This document shows, piece by piece, positions 34,959-43,837 of a DNA stretch of 64,000 bases. The notes under the pieces are model-generated. The model was given only the letters and a program-made list of their open reading frames with translations, had not been told where the DNA came from and did no database searches. Numbering within the stretch: position 1 is the first letter of the stretch; every line of letters starts with the position of its first letter. Source of the stretch: Anaerostipes sp. 992a (GTDB lineage: Bacteria; Bacillota; Clostridia; Lachnospirales; Lachnospiraceae); contig NZ_MJIG01000004.1 in assembly GCF_001940245.1 (NCBI RefSeq), forward strand, positions 248,001 through 312,000. The letters run 5' to 3'. The position numbers and the translations under genes are program-made.

Positions 34959-36707
34959 CTATCCTTCTAAAATCATTTCATCCAATGCTTTTCCACCCTG
35001 TACCATAGGAAGTACCAGATGATCTGCATCTACCATAAATTCAATAATGGTTGGTACGGTTGTCTCTTTCATTGCCTCTTCGAATGCCGGCCTTATTTCT
35101 TCCTGATTCCATACACGGATTCCTTTTGCTCCATAGCTTTCGGCTAATTTTACAAAGTCCGGTGTATAAGGAGGGCATCCTTCTCCTGGTCCCTTGCAGG
35201 TATATTCGCAGGAACGCCGTTTGCACAGACAGGTACTGGCATAACGCTTATCATAGAATAAGTCCTGCATCTGACGCACCATTCCAAGATATCCATTGTT
35301 AAAAATACAAAAGATGACCGGACACTCCTGCTGAACAGCGGTTGCCATCTCCTGGATATTCATCTGTGCACCTCCGTCTCCAGAATAACAGAGTACGTGC
35401 TGACCTCTGTGTGACATAGATGCACCAATGGCAGCCGGGAATCCGAATCCCATAGTTCCCAGACCTCCGGAAGTGATCAGCTGACGTTTTGGATGTGTCA
35501 TCTCTGTAAACTGAGTTGCCCACATCTGGTGCTGACCCACATCAGTTACGATGATGGCATCTGGAAGCAGCTCATTGGCAGTTTCGATGACCGTCTGTGG
35601 ATTCACTCCGTATCCTTTCGTCTCCATTACCAATGGATGCTCTTCATCCCATTTTCGAATCTCCTTTAAAAATTCAGCCGCATGCTCAACTTTATTATGA
35701 TTCCTTGCAATATCTACCAGTACGCGCAACGCATCCTTTGCATCAGCAACCAATGGAACATCCACGGTAACATTCTTTGAGATGGATGCCGTATCAATAT
35801 CAATATGGATAATCTTTGCATTTGGCGCAAATTTCCCAAGTTTACCAGTGATTCGATCACTGAAACGAGTTCCAATGGAAAAGAGCACGTCGCATTCAGA
35901 AATTGCCATATTAGCCGCATAGCGTCCATGCATTCCCGCATTTCCTATAAATAATGGATGGTCTGTTGGCATAACTCCCATACCCATGATGGTGGATACT
36001 ACCGGAACTCCTGTAAGTTCCGCCAGTTCTCTCATCTCCATATGTGCATTGGCAATCTTGGTACCACCTCCGATCAGGAATAATGGTTTTTTGGCTTTAT
36101 AAAGCATGCCGATGGCACGATGAAGCTGTCCGATATGTACCTTCTTTTGAGGTTTATAGCCACGGATATTGACCTCCTTCGGATACTCAGGATTTCCAAG
36201 CTCCGCCATAACATCCTTTGGCAAATCTACCAGTACAACCCCTGGTTTCCCTGTTCTTGCAATGTAAAAAGCTTCTTTTATAATTCGTCCCAGATCCTCA
36301 CGCTTCCGGACAGTAATTACAAATTTGGCAATATTACGGGTACATCCTACAATGTCCACTTCCTGGAATGCATCATTTCCGATCAATGGAAGTGATACCT
36401 GTCCTGTAAAGCATACCAAAGGTACACTGTCATAATTTGCCGTTGCAATTCCTGTTACCAGATTGGTTGCACCCGGTCCGCTGGTTACTAAGCATACTCC
36501 AACCTTTCCCGTGGAGCGAGCATATCCGTCTGCTTCATGAATCAGTCCCTGTTCATGGCGCGGAAGGACAATCTCAATATTGTGATCTATCTTATAGAGC
36601 TCATCGAAAATATCAATAGCATATCCGCCCGGGTAAGCGAACAGTGTATCAACCTTTTCCTCCATAAGTGCCTTCACCAGCAATTGATTTCCCGAAATTT
36701 TCTTCAT
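34959..36707 (-). CDS. ilvB: Acetolactate synthase large (catalytic) subunit with Cys-rich insert
   Basis: This 582-residue thiamine-diphosphate enzyme makes 2-acetolactate or 2-aceto-2-hydroxybutyrate for valine, leucine and isoleucine. It has the catalytic glutamate region YPGGYAIDIFDELYK, the FAD/ThDP middle domain and the metal/ThDP motif GDGGAQMNIQE...FNNGYLGMV. An unusual insert at about residues 491-514 holds five or six cysteines (TCLCKRRSCEYTCKGPGEGC) just after the YDKRYAST segment, close to the active-site lid. A GGAGGG site precedes the ATG. It follows scpB by 39 bp and may be read from the scpA upstream promoter. The insert may bind metal; this is inference. Confidence 0.94.
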   Translation of the reverse strand: MKKISGNQLLVKALMEEKVDTLFAYPGGYAIDIFDELYKIDHNIEIVLPRHEQGLIHEADGYARSTGKVGVCLVTSGPGATNLVTGIATANYDSVPLVCFTGQVSLPLIGNDAFQEVDIVGCTRNIAKFVITVRKREDLGRIIKEAFYIARTGKPGVVLVDLPKDVMAELGNPEYPKEVNIRGYKPQKKVHIGQLHRAIGMLYKAKKPLFLIGGGTKIANAHMEMRELAELTGVPVVSTIMGMGVMPTDHPLFIGNAGMHGRYAANMAISECDVLFSIGTRFSDRITGKLGKFAPNAKIIHIDIDTASISKNVTVDVPLVADAKDALRVLVDIARNHNKVEHAAEFLKEIRKWDEEHPLVMETKGYGVNPQTVIETANELLPDAIIVTDVGQHQMWATQFTEMTHPKRQLITSGGLGTMGFGFPAAIGASMSHRGQHVLCYSGDGGAQMNIQEMATAVQQECPVIFCIFNNGYLGMVRQMQDLFYDKRYASTCLCKRRSCEYTCKGPGEGCPPYTPDFVKLAESYGAKGIRVWNQEEIRPAFEEAMKETTVPTIIEFMVDADHLVLPMVQGGKALDEMILEG

Positions 36708-36746
36708 ATTCTTATCCCTCCAACTTTCTATATTTTAAATCTTTCC

Positions 36747-37346
36747 TCATCTCTCAGATTCCAGATTCTCTTCCGCTTTTCGATCAGCAACGATGGGAAA
36801 ATTCATCTCTTCCTGTGCCTCCTGCCGGAAATCTTCAATCATGGCAGGATCAACCGTCGGAAGATCATCAATCTTCTCTACTCCAAAGCATCGTAAAAAT
36901 TCTTCTGTTGTCTTTAATAAAATCGGCCTTCCGATGGCGTCCAGTCTTCCCGCCTCACACACCAGGTTATATTCCATCAGTCGGTTAATAGCATGATCAC
37001 ACTTAACACCTCGTATGGCTTCGATTTCCTGTTTGGTCACCGGCTGTTTATAGGCAATAATGGATAAAGTCTCCATCATGACATCCGTAAGTCGATATTT
37101 CTTCGGCTGTTTTACCACTTGAATCAACACGTCGTGATATTCCGGCTTGGTGCATAGCTGGCAGGAATCCTCCAGTTCGACCAGCTGAATGCCTCTTTCC
37201 TCTTTCTCATAATCTTCTTTCATCTGTGCCAGAAGCTCCGACAGCATCCGATCATTCAGATCCAGTACCTCCATCAGCTGTTTCTTCTTCACAGAACCGC
37301 CCATGGAAAACAGGATTCCCTCAATCATTCCTCTTCTTCGCATCAT
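36747..37346 (-). CDS. scpB: Segregation and condensation protein B
   Basis: This 199-residue kleisin-associated protein forms dimers of two winged-helix domains and binds ScpA within the SMC condensin that compacts and separates chromosomes. Visible features are the N-terminal MIEGILFSMG and the second winged-helix with TLSIIAYKQPVTKQEIEAIRGV, the best-known ScpB signature. The start codon overlaps the scpA stop (ATGA). The highly charged C-terminus is normal for the family. Confidence 0.95.
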   Translation of the reverse strand: MMRRRGMIEGILFSMGGSVKKKQLMEVLDLNDRMLSELLAQMKEDYEKEERGIQLVELEDSCQLCTKPEYHDVLIQVVKQPKKYRLTDVMMETLSIIAYKQPVTKQEIEAIRGVKCDHAINRLMEYNLVCEAGRLDAIGRPILLKTTEEFLRCFGVEKIDDLPTVDPAMIEDFRQEAQEEMNFPIVADRKAEENLESER

Positions 37347-38104
37347 AATGAATCTTCTCCCATCTCTTCTATCAGAATCTTACTTCCCACATCCTCCTGG
37401 AAAACATGGACCTGCCCCATCTTCATCAGTTCCAGCAAGGCAAGGAATGTGACGATGATCTCTACTTTCGTTGCCTGTCCTTCTAAAAGGCTTTGAAAAT
37501 CTATCTTCTTATATTCTTTTATCTTATCTCGAATAAAAATGATCTTATCTTCTATCTTTACTTCATCCTGCCTAATCTCACCAAATTGACTTCGGATAGG
37601 GTCTAACTTACTGCTCTTCTTCCTCATTACGAACTCAAACGTCTTTTTCAACTGAAGAAGGGTAATCCCCTGCCCTGCGATGATCTCCTCTGGACGAATC
37701 GGTTCCCGATACGCAAGTACCTCCTCTGGCAGTGTAGGAAGCTTATACATACATTTATTTGCTTCCACGTTGAGATCCTTTAGCTCCGACGATGCATACT
37801 TATATACTTTATATTCGATCAACCGCTTGACTAACTCTGCCCTTGGATCCTCTTCTTCTCCTTCCTCATTGACTTCCTTCGGAAGAAGCATCTGCGACTT
37901 GATCCTTAAAAGGGTCGCTGCCATGACTAGAAACTCACTCATGTTATCCATATCTGCCCGCTGCATCTCGTCTAGATATTCCAAATATTGTTCCGTTATG
38001 ACCGCAATCGGAATATCGTAGATATCTACTTTATTCTTCTCAATCAAATGCAGCAGCAGATCCAGCGGTCCTTCAAATGCTGTTAATTTTACTTCAATGC
38101 CCAT
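37343..38104 (-). CDS. scpA: Segregation and condensation protein A (kleisin)
   Basis: This 253-residue kleisin bridges the two SMC heads. It has the signature FEGPLDLLLHLIEKNKVDIYDI at the N-terminus, a charged middle region, and the C-terminal winged-helix segment VEIIVTFLALLELMKMGQVHVFQ. It is coupled by a 4-bp overlap to scpB. The upstream phosphoesterase gene ends only 3 bp before it, so the three form one transcription unit. Confidence 0.95.
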   Translation of the reverse strand: MGIEVKLTAFEGPLDLLLHLIEKNKVDIYDIPIAVITEQYLEYLDEMQRADMDNMSEFLVMAATLLRIKSQMLLPKEVNEEGEEEDPRAELVKRLIEYKVYKYASSELKDLNVEANKCMYKLPTLPEEVLAYREPIRPEEIIAGQGITLLQLKKTFEFVMRKKSSKLDPIRSQFGEIRQDEVKIEDKIIFIRDKIKEYKKIDFQSLLEGQATKVEIIVTFLALLELMKMGQVHVFQEDVGSKILIEEMGEDSL

Positions 38105-38107
38105 ATC

Positions 38108-38989
38108 TTATGTCCTTAGTTTTCTTAATGTAATCACACTGATCTCCGGATAGTTATTCACCCGGATGGGAAATGTGTGTGTTCCCAGCCCTCTGCTTAT
38201 GATCATCTGACTCTCTCCCTGTCTGTATAATCCAGCGTCATAATCAGGGAAAAACCTCATCTGAGGCGATACCAATCCGCCAAATACCGGCAGACGGATC
38301 CACCCTCCATGATTATGCCCGGATAAGATAAGGTCTGCACCCCATTCAGCATATTCCGGAAAATACAATGGATTATGTGCCAGAAGAATATGAAATCTTC
38401 CACGCTCTTTTTTTCCAATCGTACGATTCAGATAATCTGGATCCATCTCCGTCTTAGATCCTCTCCGATAATACTCTCGCTCTATAGAAAGCCCGGTAAT
38501 CCAAATGCTGCTTCCTTTCTTGCATATCTTTATAGTCTGGTTGGAAAGATAAGAAACCTTACATGCCCGCAAGGCAGCTACGTACTCTTCGTACTGTTTG
38601 CCATAGGTGTCCGTATAAATCTTCATACGATATTCATGATTGCCATCCGCTGCAACCACTGAATACTTCTTTGCCAACTGAGAAAGCAGATGATACGCCG
38701 TCTGTGTCGTCATCCCAGGCTTGCCAACGACCATATCTCCTCCTACCAAAATCATATCTGGCCCTATGACATCGATGATTTTCATCAATTCCTCCTGATC
38801 CGTTCCAAAGCATCGATTATGAAGATCAGATAGGAATACCAGCTTCGTCTGGTCAAAGACTTCTGGCAGACATCCAGAAGCGATCCGATACTCCTCCAGG
38901 CGTATCTGTCTGTTCTCATAATAGCTGATTCCCGCAACAACACCGCCACACAGGGCTACACTTTCTATCATTCTGGTAAGACTGCTCAA
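38108..38989 (-). CDS. Membrane-anchored metallophosphoesterase
   Basis: This 293-residue calcineurin-like phosphoesterase has a hydrophobic N-terminus that may act as a signal anchor. The dimetal motifs appear in order: FLSDLHN, GGDMV, ADGNHEY, AHNP and SGHNHGGWIRLP. The family includes YkuE/YaeI-type enzymes linked to lipid or nucleotide phosphoester cleavage. The start is TTG at 38989, since AAAGGAG lies 9 bases before it while the next ATG (six codons in) has no site. Substrate is unknown. It is transcribed with scpAB. Confidence 0.88.
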   Translation of the reverse strand: MSSLTRMIESVALCGGVVAGISYYENRQIRLEEYRIASGCLPEVFDQTKLVFLSDLHNRCFGTDQEELMKIIDVIGPDMILVGGDMVVGKPGMTTQTAYHLLSQLAKKYSVVAADGNHEYRMKIYTDTYGKQYEEYVAALRACKVSYLSNQTIKICKKGSSIWITGLSIEREYYRRGSKTEMDPDYLNRTIGKKERGRFHILLAHNPLYFPEYAEWGADLILSGHNHGGWIRLPVFGGLVSPQMRFFPDYDAGLYRQGESQMIISRGLGTHTFPIRVNNYPEISVITLRKLRT

Positions 38990-39108
38990 ATTTTACCGCT
39001 CCTTTTGTTCGGTTATCGTTTTATTATACAACCGAATGGGTTCTATTTAATCTATTTTACTAGAAAACCTATGAAAAAACAAGCACTAGCATGTGAATCA
39101 CTCCACAG

Positions 39109-39150
39109 AAAAAGGAACAGATTGGAATACAAGCCATTCTGTTCCTCTTC
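39109..39150 (-). terminator. Terminator after the 2-hydroxyacid dehydrogenase gene
   Basis: On the minus strand, AGGAACAGA-A-TGG pairs with CCA-A-TCTGTTCCT and is followed by TTTTTC. The stem is about 12 bp. Confidence 0.85.
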
Positions 39151-39172
39151 TGAATCCAAAGGATTCTCTATG

Positions 39173-40114
39173 TTACATTACGTTCTGCGGATTTCCCTCC
39201 ATCCATTTCTTAATATTATCGAATACAATGACTGCACGTTTCTCAAATGCCTCTTTGGTTGCAAAAGCCACATGTGGTGTAGCGATCACATTCTTCGCCG
39301 TAAGCAATGGATGCTCTTCTGGGATTGGCGGTTCCATTTCAAAGACATCGATGCCCGCTCCTGCAATCTTTCCTGCATTCAACACATCTGCCAGTGCCTG
39401 GCTATCGATCACCGGTCCTCGGGATGTATTAATGAAGATGCTTCCTTCCTTCATGCATGCAAATTCTTTGGCACCGATCATTCCTTTCGTCTGTTCATTG
39501 AAAGGAACATGCACGGATACAACATCACAGATTGACATCAGTTCTTCTAAATCCACATACTGGATATAATCTACATCCTTTTTTGTTCTGCTATAACCAT
39601 ACACTTCGCAGCCAAAGGCATCTGCGATTCTAGCCGTTCTCATGCCGATCGCTCCGGTACCGATAATTCCGAATTTCTTACCTTCCAGCTCACATCCTAC
39701 CAGACCATCTTTCGTCCCCTGCTTTCTTATCACCTCGTTGCATGGCAGAATATTTCTCATCAGGTCGATCACAAATCCAAATACCAGATCTGCAACTGCA
39801 GCCGTGGAATATCCAGCACAGTTACACACCACAATACCACGTTCCTTGCAGTATGCCACATCCACATGATCCACTCCAGTAAATGCCACACAGACCATCT
39901 TCAGATGATCGCAGTGTTCTATAACTGCCTTGGGATATTGAAAATTAGAAAGAACTACCACATCTGCATCTTTGCTTCTTTCGATCAATTCATCCACATC
40001 TTCGGTTCTTGTATCGTAATAAATCAAATCAACACTATCACCCAGCACTTCTCTTCCCATGCCAAGCAATTTTTCTTTTGCAACTCCAAGCGGTTCTAAA
40101 ATTACGATATTCAT
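39173..40114 (-). CDS. D-isomer-specific 2-hydroxyacid dehydrogenase
   Basis: This 313-residue NAD-dependent dehydrogenase reduces a 2-oxo acid to a D-2-hydroxy acid or does the reverse. The nucleotide-binding motif is GIIGTGAIGMRTAR. The catalytic Arg, Glu and His are in NTSRGPVID, DVFEMEPPIPEEHPL and ATPHVAF. The substrate could be glycerate, lactate, phosphoglycerate or a similar acid. No ACT domain is present, so a classical SerA with serine feedback is unlikely. The start MNIVILEPLG at 40114 has AAAGGAG upstream; 25 more in-frame codons upstream are Lys/Glu-rich and look non-coding. Confidence 0.9.
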   Translation of the reverse strand: MNIVILEPLGVAKEKLLGMGREVLGDSVDLIYYDTRTEDVDELIERSKDADVVVLSNFQYPKAVIEHCDHLKMVCVAFTGVDHVDVAYCKERGIVVCNCAGYSTAAVADLVFGFVIDLMRNILPCNEVIRKQGTKDGLVGCELEGKKFGIIGTGAIGMRTARIADAFGCEVYGYSRTKKDVDYIQYVDLEELMSICDVVSVHVPFNEQTKGMIGAKEFACMKEGSIFINTSRGPVIDSQALADVLNAGKIAGAGIDVFEMEPPIPEEHPLLTAKNVIATPHVAFATKEAFEKRAVIVFDNIKKWMEGNPQNVM

Positions 40115-40192
40115 TATTACCAACTCCTTTTCTTTTGTTTTTTCGTTCTCAATGCTAGTATATCCCTTCTCTTTCTCATTTCCAACCATTTT

Positions 40193-41410
40193 TTATTTTT
40201 TATCCCAACGGATGCTCTGCGGAGACTTGGCAGAGGAAACATCTCCTGCCAGCTGATAGAGAAACTGTTTCAAAACTCTGGAAACACTTTTTGCAAATGT
40301 CAATTTCCCAATTTCCTCTGTTATGATCAGCTGCACTTTTCCAATATAAGAACCATTCTGATAATAGGTGATCCACCCTGCTGCATCCCCCTTCTTCAAC
40401 GGCGCTTTTAAATTCTTCTTCCGCTGAATGTTATACGTAATACCATCCTCTGATTCTCCATTGATAAGCACAGTACGGAAAATTTTCTTACTGGCAATTT
40501 TCGCTTCCTGCTTTTCTCCTCCTGCCACTGGAACTGGTTTTAGCTTCTTCTTAAGATCCGGTGCCTCGTACACTCTGCAGCCCCCGAATCCATAATCTAG
40601 CAATGTTGTTGCATCTTTGATCCGATCTTTGGAGCTATTAGAAGCCATGACGACAGCAATCAGAGTAATGCCATTTCTTTTTGCAGTGGCACTCAAACAG
40701 AATTTTGCCTGACTGGTACTTCCTGTCTTAAGGCCGGTACAGCCTTGATACTGTTTTAACAGCTTATTGGTGTTACTAAGACCAAAGACAGATTCTCCTT
40801 TTTTGGTTTTATGGATAAATTCATCCATCCATATGGAAGAATATTTTAAGACCGATGGATGCTTTGTAATCAGTTCTCTGGACATAATGGCAATATCTTT
40901 TGCTGATGTTACATGACCTTCCGTATCTAGCCCACAGCAGTTCTTAAATACCGTATTCTTCATTCCCAGGTCTTTGGCCTTCTGATTCATCATGGCAACA
41001 AATCCATCCTCACTTCCTCCAATATGTTCTGCCATGGCCACCGATGCATCATTTCCGCTGGCTACAGCAATGGATTTGATCATAACCTCCACCGTCTGAA
41101 CTTCTCCAGCCTCCAAAAATACCTGGGAACCTCCCATGGATGCTGCATGCTCGCTCACAGTGATTTCATCTGAAAGTGCAAGCTTTCCCTGGCCGATAGC
41201 TTCAAAAATCAAAAGTAATGTCATGACCTTGGTAACACTGGCCGGAGGAAGTGCTTCTGAACTGTTATCTTCATAAATAATCCTTCCACTTTCCGCCTCC
41301 ATGACGATGGCCGACCTGGCTGTTAATTTCAGCTTTTCTTCCGCTGATACCGGTATGGAGCAGACAACGAGCAGTACCACGCATAATAGAACGGAACTGA
41401 TTTTTCGCAT
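40193..41410 (-). CDS. D-alanyl-D-alanine carboxypeptidase (DacF-type, S11), second copy
   Basis: This 405-residue exported penicillin-binding protein has a signal peptide ending PVSAEE, the SxxK motif S58-V-T-K61, the SGN motif in VASGNDAS, and the KTG motif in GLKTGSTSQ. The C-terminal beta domain and an amphipathic helix fit DacF/PBP5* enzymes. Its position next to SpoIID suggests a sporulation-linked role, since DacF and DacB tune cortex cross-linking in Bacillus. The ribosome site AGGAG is embedded in a 9-bp stem-loop (41418-41452) that ends in seven T just before the ATG, so translation or transcription entry may be controlled. Confidence 0.92.
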   Translation of the reverse strand: MRKISSVLLCVVLLVVCSIPVSAEEKLKLTARSAIVMEAESGRIIYEDNSSEALPPASVTKVMTLLLIFEAIGQGKLALSDEITVSEHAASMGGSQVFLEAGEVQTVEVMIKSIAVASGNDASVAMAEHIGGSEDGFVAMMNQKAKDLGMKNTVFKNCCGLDTEGHVTSAKDIAIMSRELITKHPSVLKYSSIWMDEFIHKTKKGESVFGLSNTNKLLKQYQGCTGLKTGSTSQAKFCLSATAKRNGITLIAVVMASNSSKDRIKDATTLLDYGFGGCRVYEAPDLKKKLKPVPVAGGEKQEAKIASKKIFRTVLINGESEDGITYNIQRKKNLKAPLKKGDAAGWITYYQNGSYIGKVQLIITEEIGKLTFAKSVSRVLKQFLYQLAGDVSSAKSPQSIRWDKK

Positions 41411-41452
41411 AAAAAAACTCCTAGTATCCTCTTTTTACTATTTTACTAGGAG
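41411..41452 (-). promoter_or_regulatory. Stem-loop sequestering the ribosome site of the second carboxypeptidase gene
   Basis: On the minus strand CTCCTAGTA (41444-41452) pairs with TACTAGGAG (41418-41426), followed by T7 and the ATG at 41410. The second arm contains the AGGAG ribosome site. The shape is also that of a terminator for the upstream spoIID gene. Confidence 0.65.
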
Positions 41453-41488
41453 ATTTTTTAATTATTCTAAAAATGTTTCCATTCTTTC

Positions 41489-42823
41489 TTACTTTTGTGA
41501 TAAAGTGGCCTCTGGATAATAATAGGTCAGAATTTCTTCATAGGTTTTTCCTGTTTCTGCCTGCTTCTTCGCCCCATTTTGGGACATTCCCACACCATGG
41601 CCATAACCGCCACCGGATATGGCAAGTCCGTTTTTTTGTTCCTGTATTACAAAACACCCACTGGGCAGAATCTGGGCATTCTTTACGATCGATCCATCCT
41701 TTCGAAGAATTCTACATCCATCTGGAGACAGCCATGTACGAATCCGATATTCTCCCCGGATCTCTCTGACCCCTTTACTTCCGGTAACCCGCAATGTCTT
41801 TGCCACTCCACTGCTTCCCCGCTCTGTCACCTGCACATTTTGGATCGTTCCTAGGGATTGCCGGTTTAATTTGAAATATGGAATGGTCACCTGCCACCGA
41901 TACCACGGAAAATCACTGTCGTAAGTAATCACATCCTCCTTTAAAAAATTTTTCAATTTTTTCTCCGCAGACAGATCCCATCTTTGCTTTTTTTCTTTCT
42001 GAAGGCTCCCCGTTAGATACACCGGTGAACTCCCCTTCTGGATCCATACATCATGACTGTCCGCTGTATGTCCCCAGGAGGTTGAAAAAAAGTAGGTGGA
42101 TATTACCTTCCCTTTATACTTCATCACTTCTCCTGCCGTATCCATAACCGCCTGTATACTTTCCTCACATTCCTGAGAATTATTGTAAACCTGACTGGCT
42201 ACGCTGTCATCTACATCCGCATCATAAGCCGCCCATTTCTTTCCATTCATCTGCTTCACTGCAAAGGTCCTGGCACAGACCGCCTGCACCTTCAATGCTT
42301 CCTTTCCATAAGAAACCGGCATTTCACTCGGAAGTACGGCATACAGATATTCTTCCAAAAGGAGTTGATTAACCAGAAAAATTCCCTTTTCCCCATAATG
42401 TACTTCTAATTTTCCACGATAAGATGGATATCCATATCCTCGACGAAAGGACAGAATCTGCAACTTTCCCGTTCCAGAAAAGATTACGGTTTGTCCCACT
42501 TTTGTCTTTCGAAAGTTTATGTTCGTCTTCTGTCCCGCTTTTTTCTCAACCACCTTTCCATTTCGTCTCACATAATATGGTTTTTCAGAAGTAAGTACTA
42601 CCTTTTTATGAAGATATTTTCCCAACGTCTGGTTGCTTAGAAGCACCCGAATTTCTGAAGTATCCATTACTTCCTCTGCTTCCGCCTTTTTTATCACCAC
42701 CTTTTTGGATCGTTGGTCCTCCGCTTTGGTGAATCTGGCCGTACTGTTCCACAAATAAGGGCCCATCCAGATGCCAGTTGCCATACATAGCATCAATATG
42801 CCTAAAATAATCTTTTCTCCCAT
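41489..42823 (-). CDS. spoIID: SpoIID/LytB-domain lytic transglycosylase
   Basis: This 444-residue protein has an N-terminal membrane anchor (about 5-22). A beta-rich segment is followed by the SpoIID domain, with LLEEYLYAVLPSEMP holding the catalytic glutamate, ALKVQAVCARTFAV, the HTADSHDVW segment, and the C-terminal GGYGHGVGMSQNGA motif. SpoIID degrades glycan strands without hydrolysis during engulfment of the forespore. It is longer than Bacillus SpoIID (343 residues) because of extra N-terminal sequence, so a more general LytB-like role is possible. It lies before the DacF-type gene. Confidence 0.9.
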   Translation of the reverse strand: MGEKIILGILMLCMATGIWMGPYLWNSTARFTKAEDQRSKKVVIKKAEAEEVMDTSEIRVLLSNQTLGKYLHKKVVLTSEKPYYVRRNGKVVEKKAGQKTNINFRKTKVGQTVIFSGTGKLQILSFRRGYGYPSYRGKLEVHYGEKGIFLVNQLLLEEYLYAVLPSEMPVSYGKEALKVQAVCARTFAVKQMNGKKWAAYDADVDDSVASQVYNNSQECEESIQAVMDTAGEVMKYKGKVISTYFFSTSWGHTADSHDVWIQKGSSPVYLTGSLQKEKKQRWDLSAEKKLKNFLKEDVITYDSDFPWYRWQVTIPYFKLNRQSLGTIQNVQVTERGSSGVAKTLRVTGSKGVREIRGEYRIRTWLSPDGCRILRKDGSIVKNAQILPSGCFVIQEQKNGLAISGGGYGHGVGMSQNGAKKQAETGKTYEEILTYYYPEATLSQK

Positions 42824-42907
42824 GACTGCCTCCTATATCATTTTATGATCGATGCAGCCCTGATATTCCTCATACACACTCTTCCAGGATTATTTTTTGA
42901 CAGATGA

Positions 42908-42962
42908 AAGGAGCTATCAGAAAACAAAATGAAATCATCACTCCATTTTCCGATAGCTCCTT
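42908..42962 (-). terminator. Terminator after the 6S RNA gene
   Basis: Arms AAGGAGCTATC(G/A)GAAAA and the matching TTTTC(T)GATAGCTCCTT form a 17-bp stem with one G-T wobble and a 21-base loop, followed by TTTC. It lies 30 bp after the predicted 3' end of 6S RNA and 85 bp before spoIID. Confidence 0.8.
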
Positions 42963-42991
42963 CTGTATCTTTTGTAATTATTCTCCTATGT

Positions 42992-43187
42992 AAACTTCCC
43001 AAAATGCCGTTCCCACGATTTTGACGCCTAGCCAATGCTAGGTGGGCGATCGCACCAGGCTTCCTGTCTTCCACTGCCAACGGAGGCTTGACATTCCACC
43101 AGGAATATAGAAATCCCGTTTCACGTAAATGTAGGTTCAAAATACGCAGGCTGTCGTACACCCCAGGAAGTTCTTTACTTTTTCTTT
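42992..43187 (-). ncRNA. ssrS: 6S RNA
   Basis: The minus-strand sequence has the features of Firmicutes 6S RNA. The ends pair (AACTTCC near 43170 with GGAAGTT near 42995), the length is about 185-195 bases, and the 5' part carries TTTTGAACCTACATTT after GGGGTGTACGACAGCC, a phrase I associate with clostridial 6S. The 3' part mirrors it to leave a large central bubble that mimics an open promoter. 6S RNA binds the housekeeping RNA polymerase and dampens transcription in stationary phase. A strong promoter and terminator flank it. A covariance-model search would settle it. Confidence 0.75.
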
Positions 43188-43193
43188 ACATTT

Positions 43194-43222
43194 ATTATAC
43201 TAAAAGGATATGCAGAATGCAA
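43194..43222 (-). promoter_or_regulatory. Promoter of the 6S RNA gene
   Basis: On the minus strand TTGCAT (43217-43222) and TATAAT (43194-43199) are separated by exactly 17 bases. The -35 box abuts the stop codon of the preceding gene. Confidence 0.8.
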
Positions 43223-43223
43223 G

Positions 43224-43772
43224 CTAATCATACTGACTAATATTTTCCTTTAAGTCCTTTTTAATATAACGAAGGGTATATCGTTCTCCCTTTATGCCAT
43301 ACATCTTCATAAGACGTTCCAGATATCTGCGGGATTCCGGATGAAGAAGATAGGCGCCTATGCCATTTTTATAATATTCATATACATGTTTTTCCCGGAA
43401 TTTTTCTCCATTATAAACTTTTCCGGCACAGACCCGATCAATGAACATCTCTACCATATAGTTTTTCGGAATCTTCATCCCGATCAATTTCTTCTCCGAA
43501 CGATCAAAGCTATAATCCAGCCAATATTCAAAATGATGTTTATTGCGTCCCTTATGATGAAGCCAGGCTCTAGACACTCCACACTTCTCTCGTTCAACAG
43601 AATTAGGACTCCGATGTCCTGTGTAATAACGGGCCCCCGTAATAAATTCTGATGGCATATATTTTGACATATCATGAAGCAGCCCCTGTTTATACAATCC
43701 TACCTGAAAACACATCCGGGCTACCATGATCTTATGATAGGTAATTGTTTTAAAATGTCCAATTGGATCCAT
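43224..43772 (-). CDS. DUF5662-type protein with HD-like histidines
   Basis: This 182-residue soluble protein matches my recollection of the DUF5662 family found in gut Firmicutes. It carries a His-Asp pair in GLLHDMSKY and a histidine cluster in AWLHHKGRNKHHFEYW, arranged like metal-binding residues of HD phosphohydrolases. Such proteins may cleave phosphate esters of nucleotides, but no activity is known to me. The start at 43772 avoids overlap with the hybrid cluster gene; 77 in-frame codons upstream are shadow sequence. It follows hcp by 65 bp. The function remains open. Confidence 0.72.
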   Translation of the reverse strand: MDPIGHFKTITYHKIMVARMCFQVGLYKQGLLHDMSKYMPSEFITGARYYTGHRSPNSVEREKCGVSRAWLHHKGRNKHHFEYWLDYSFDRSEKKLIGMKIPKNYMVEMFIDRVCAGKVYNGEKFREKHVYEYYKNGIGAYLLHPESRRYLERLMKMYGIKGERYTLRYIKKDLKENISQYD

Positions 43773-43837
43773 ATTTCTCACTCTCTCTGTTTTTCTTCTG
43801 CTGATCCAGCCAACAATAATATAACAGGATAATAGTA

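Noticed and set aside
40115-40189. Extension of the 2-hydroxyacid dehydrogenase by 25 residues
   Set aside because: The extension is Lys/Glu-rich, precedes the ribosome site, and the Rossmann-like protein starts naturally at MNIVILEPLG.
42838-43161. 107-codon minus-strand ORF
   Set aside because: It lies within the 6S RNA and its terminator, has no ribosome site and no protein-like character.
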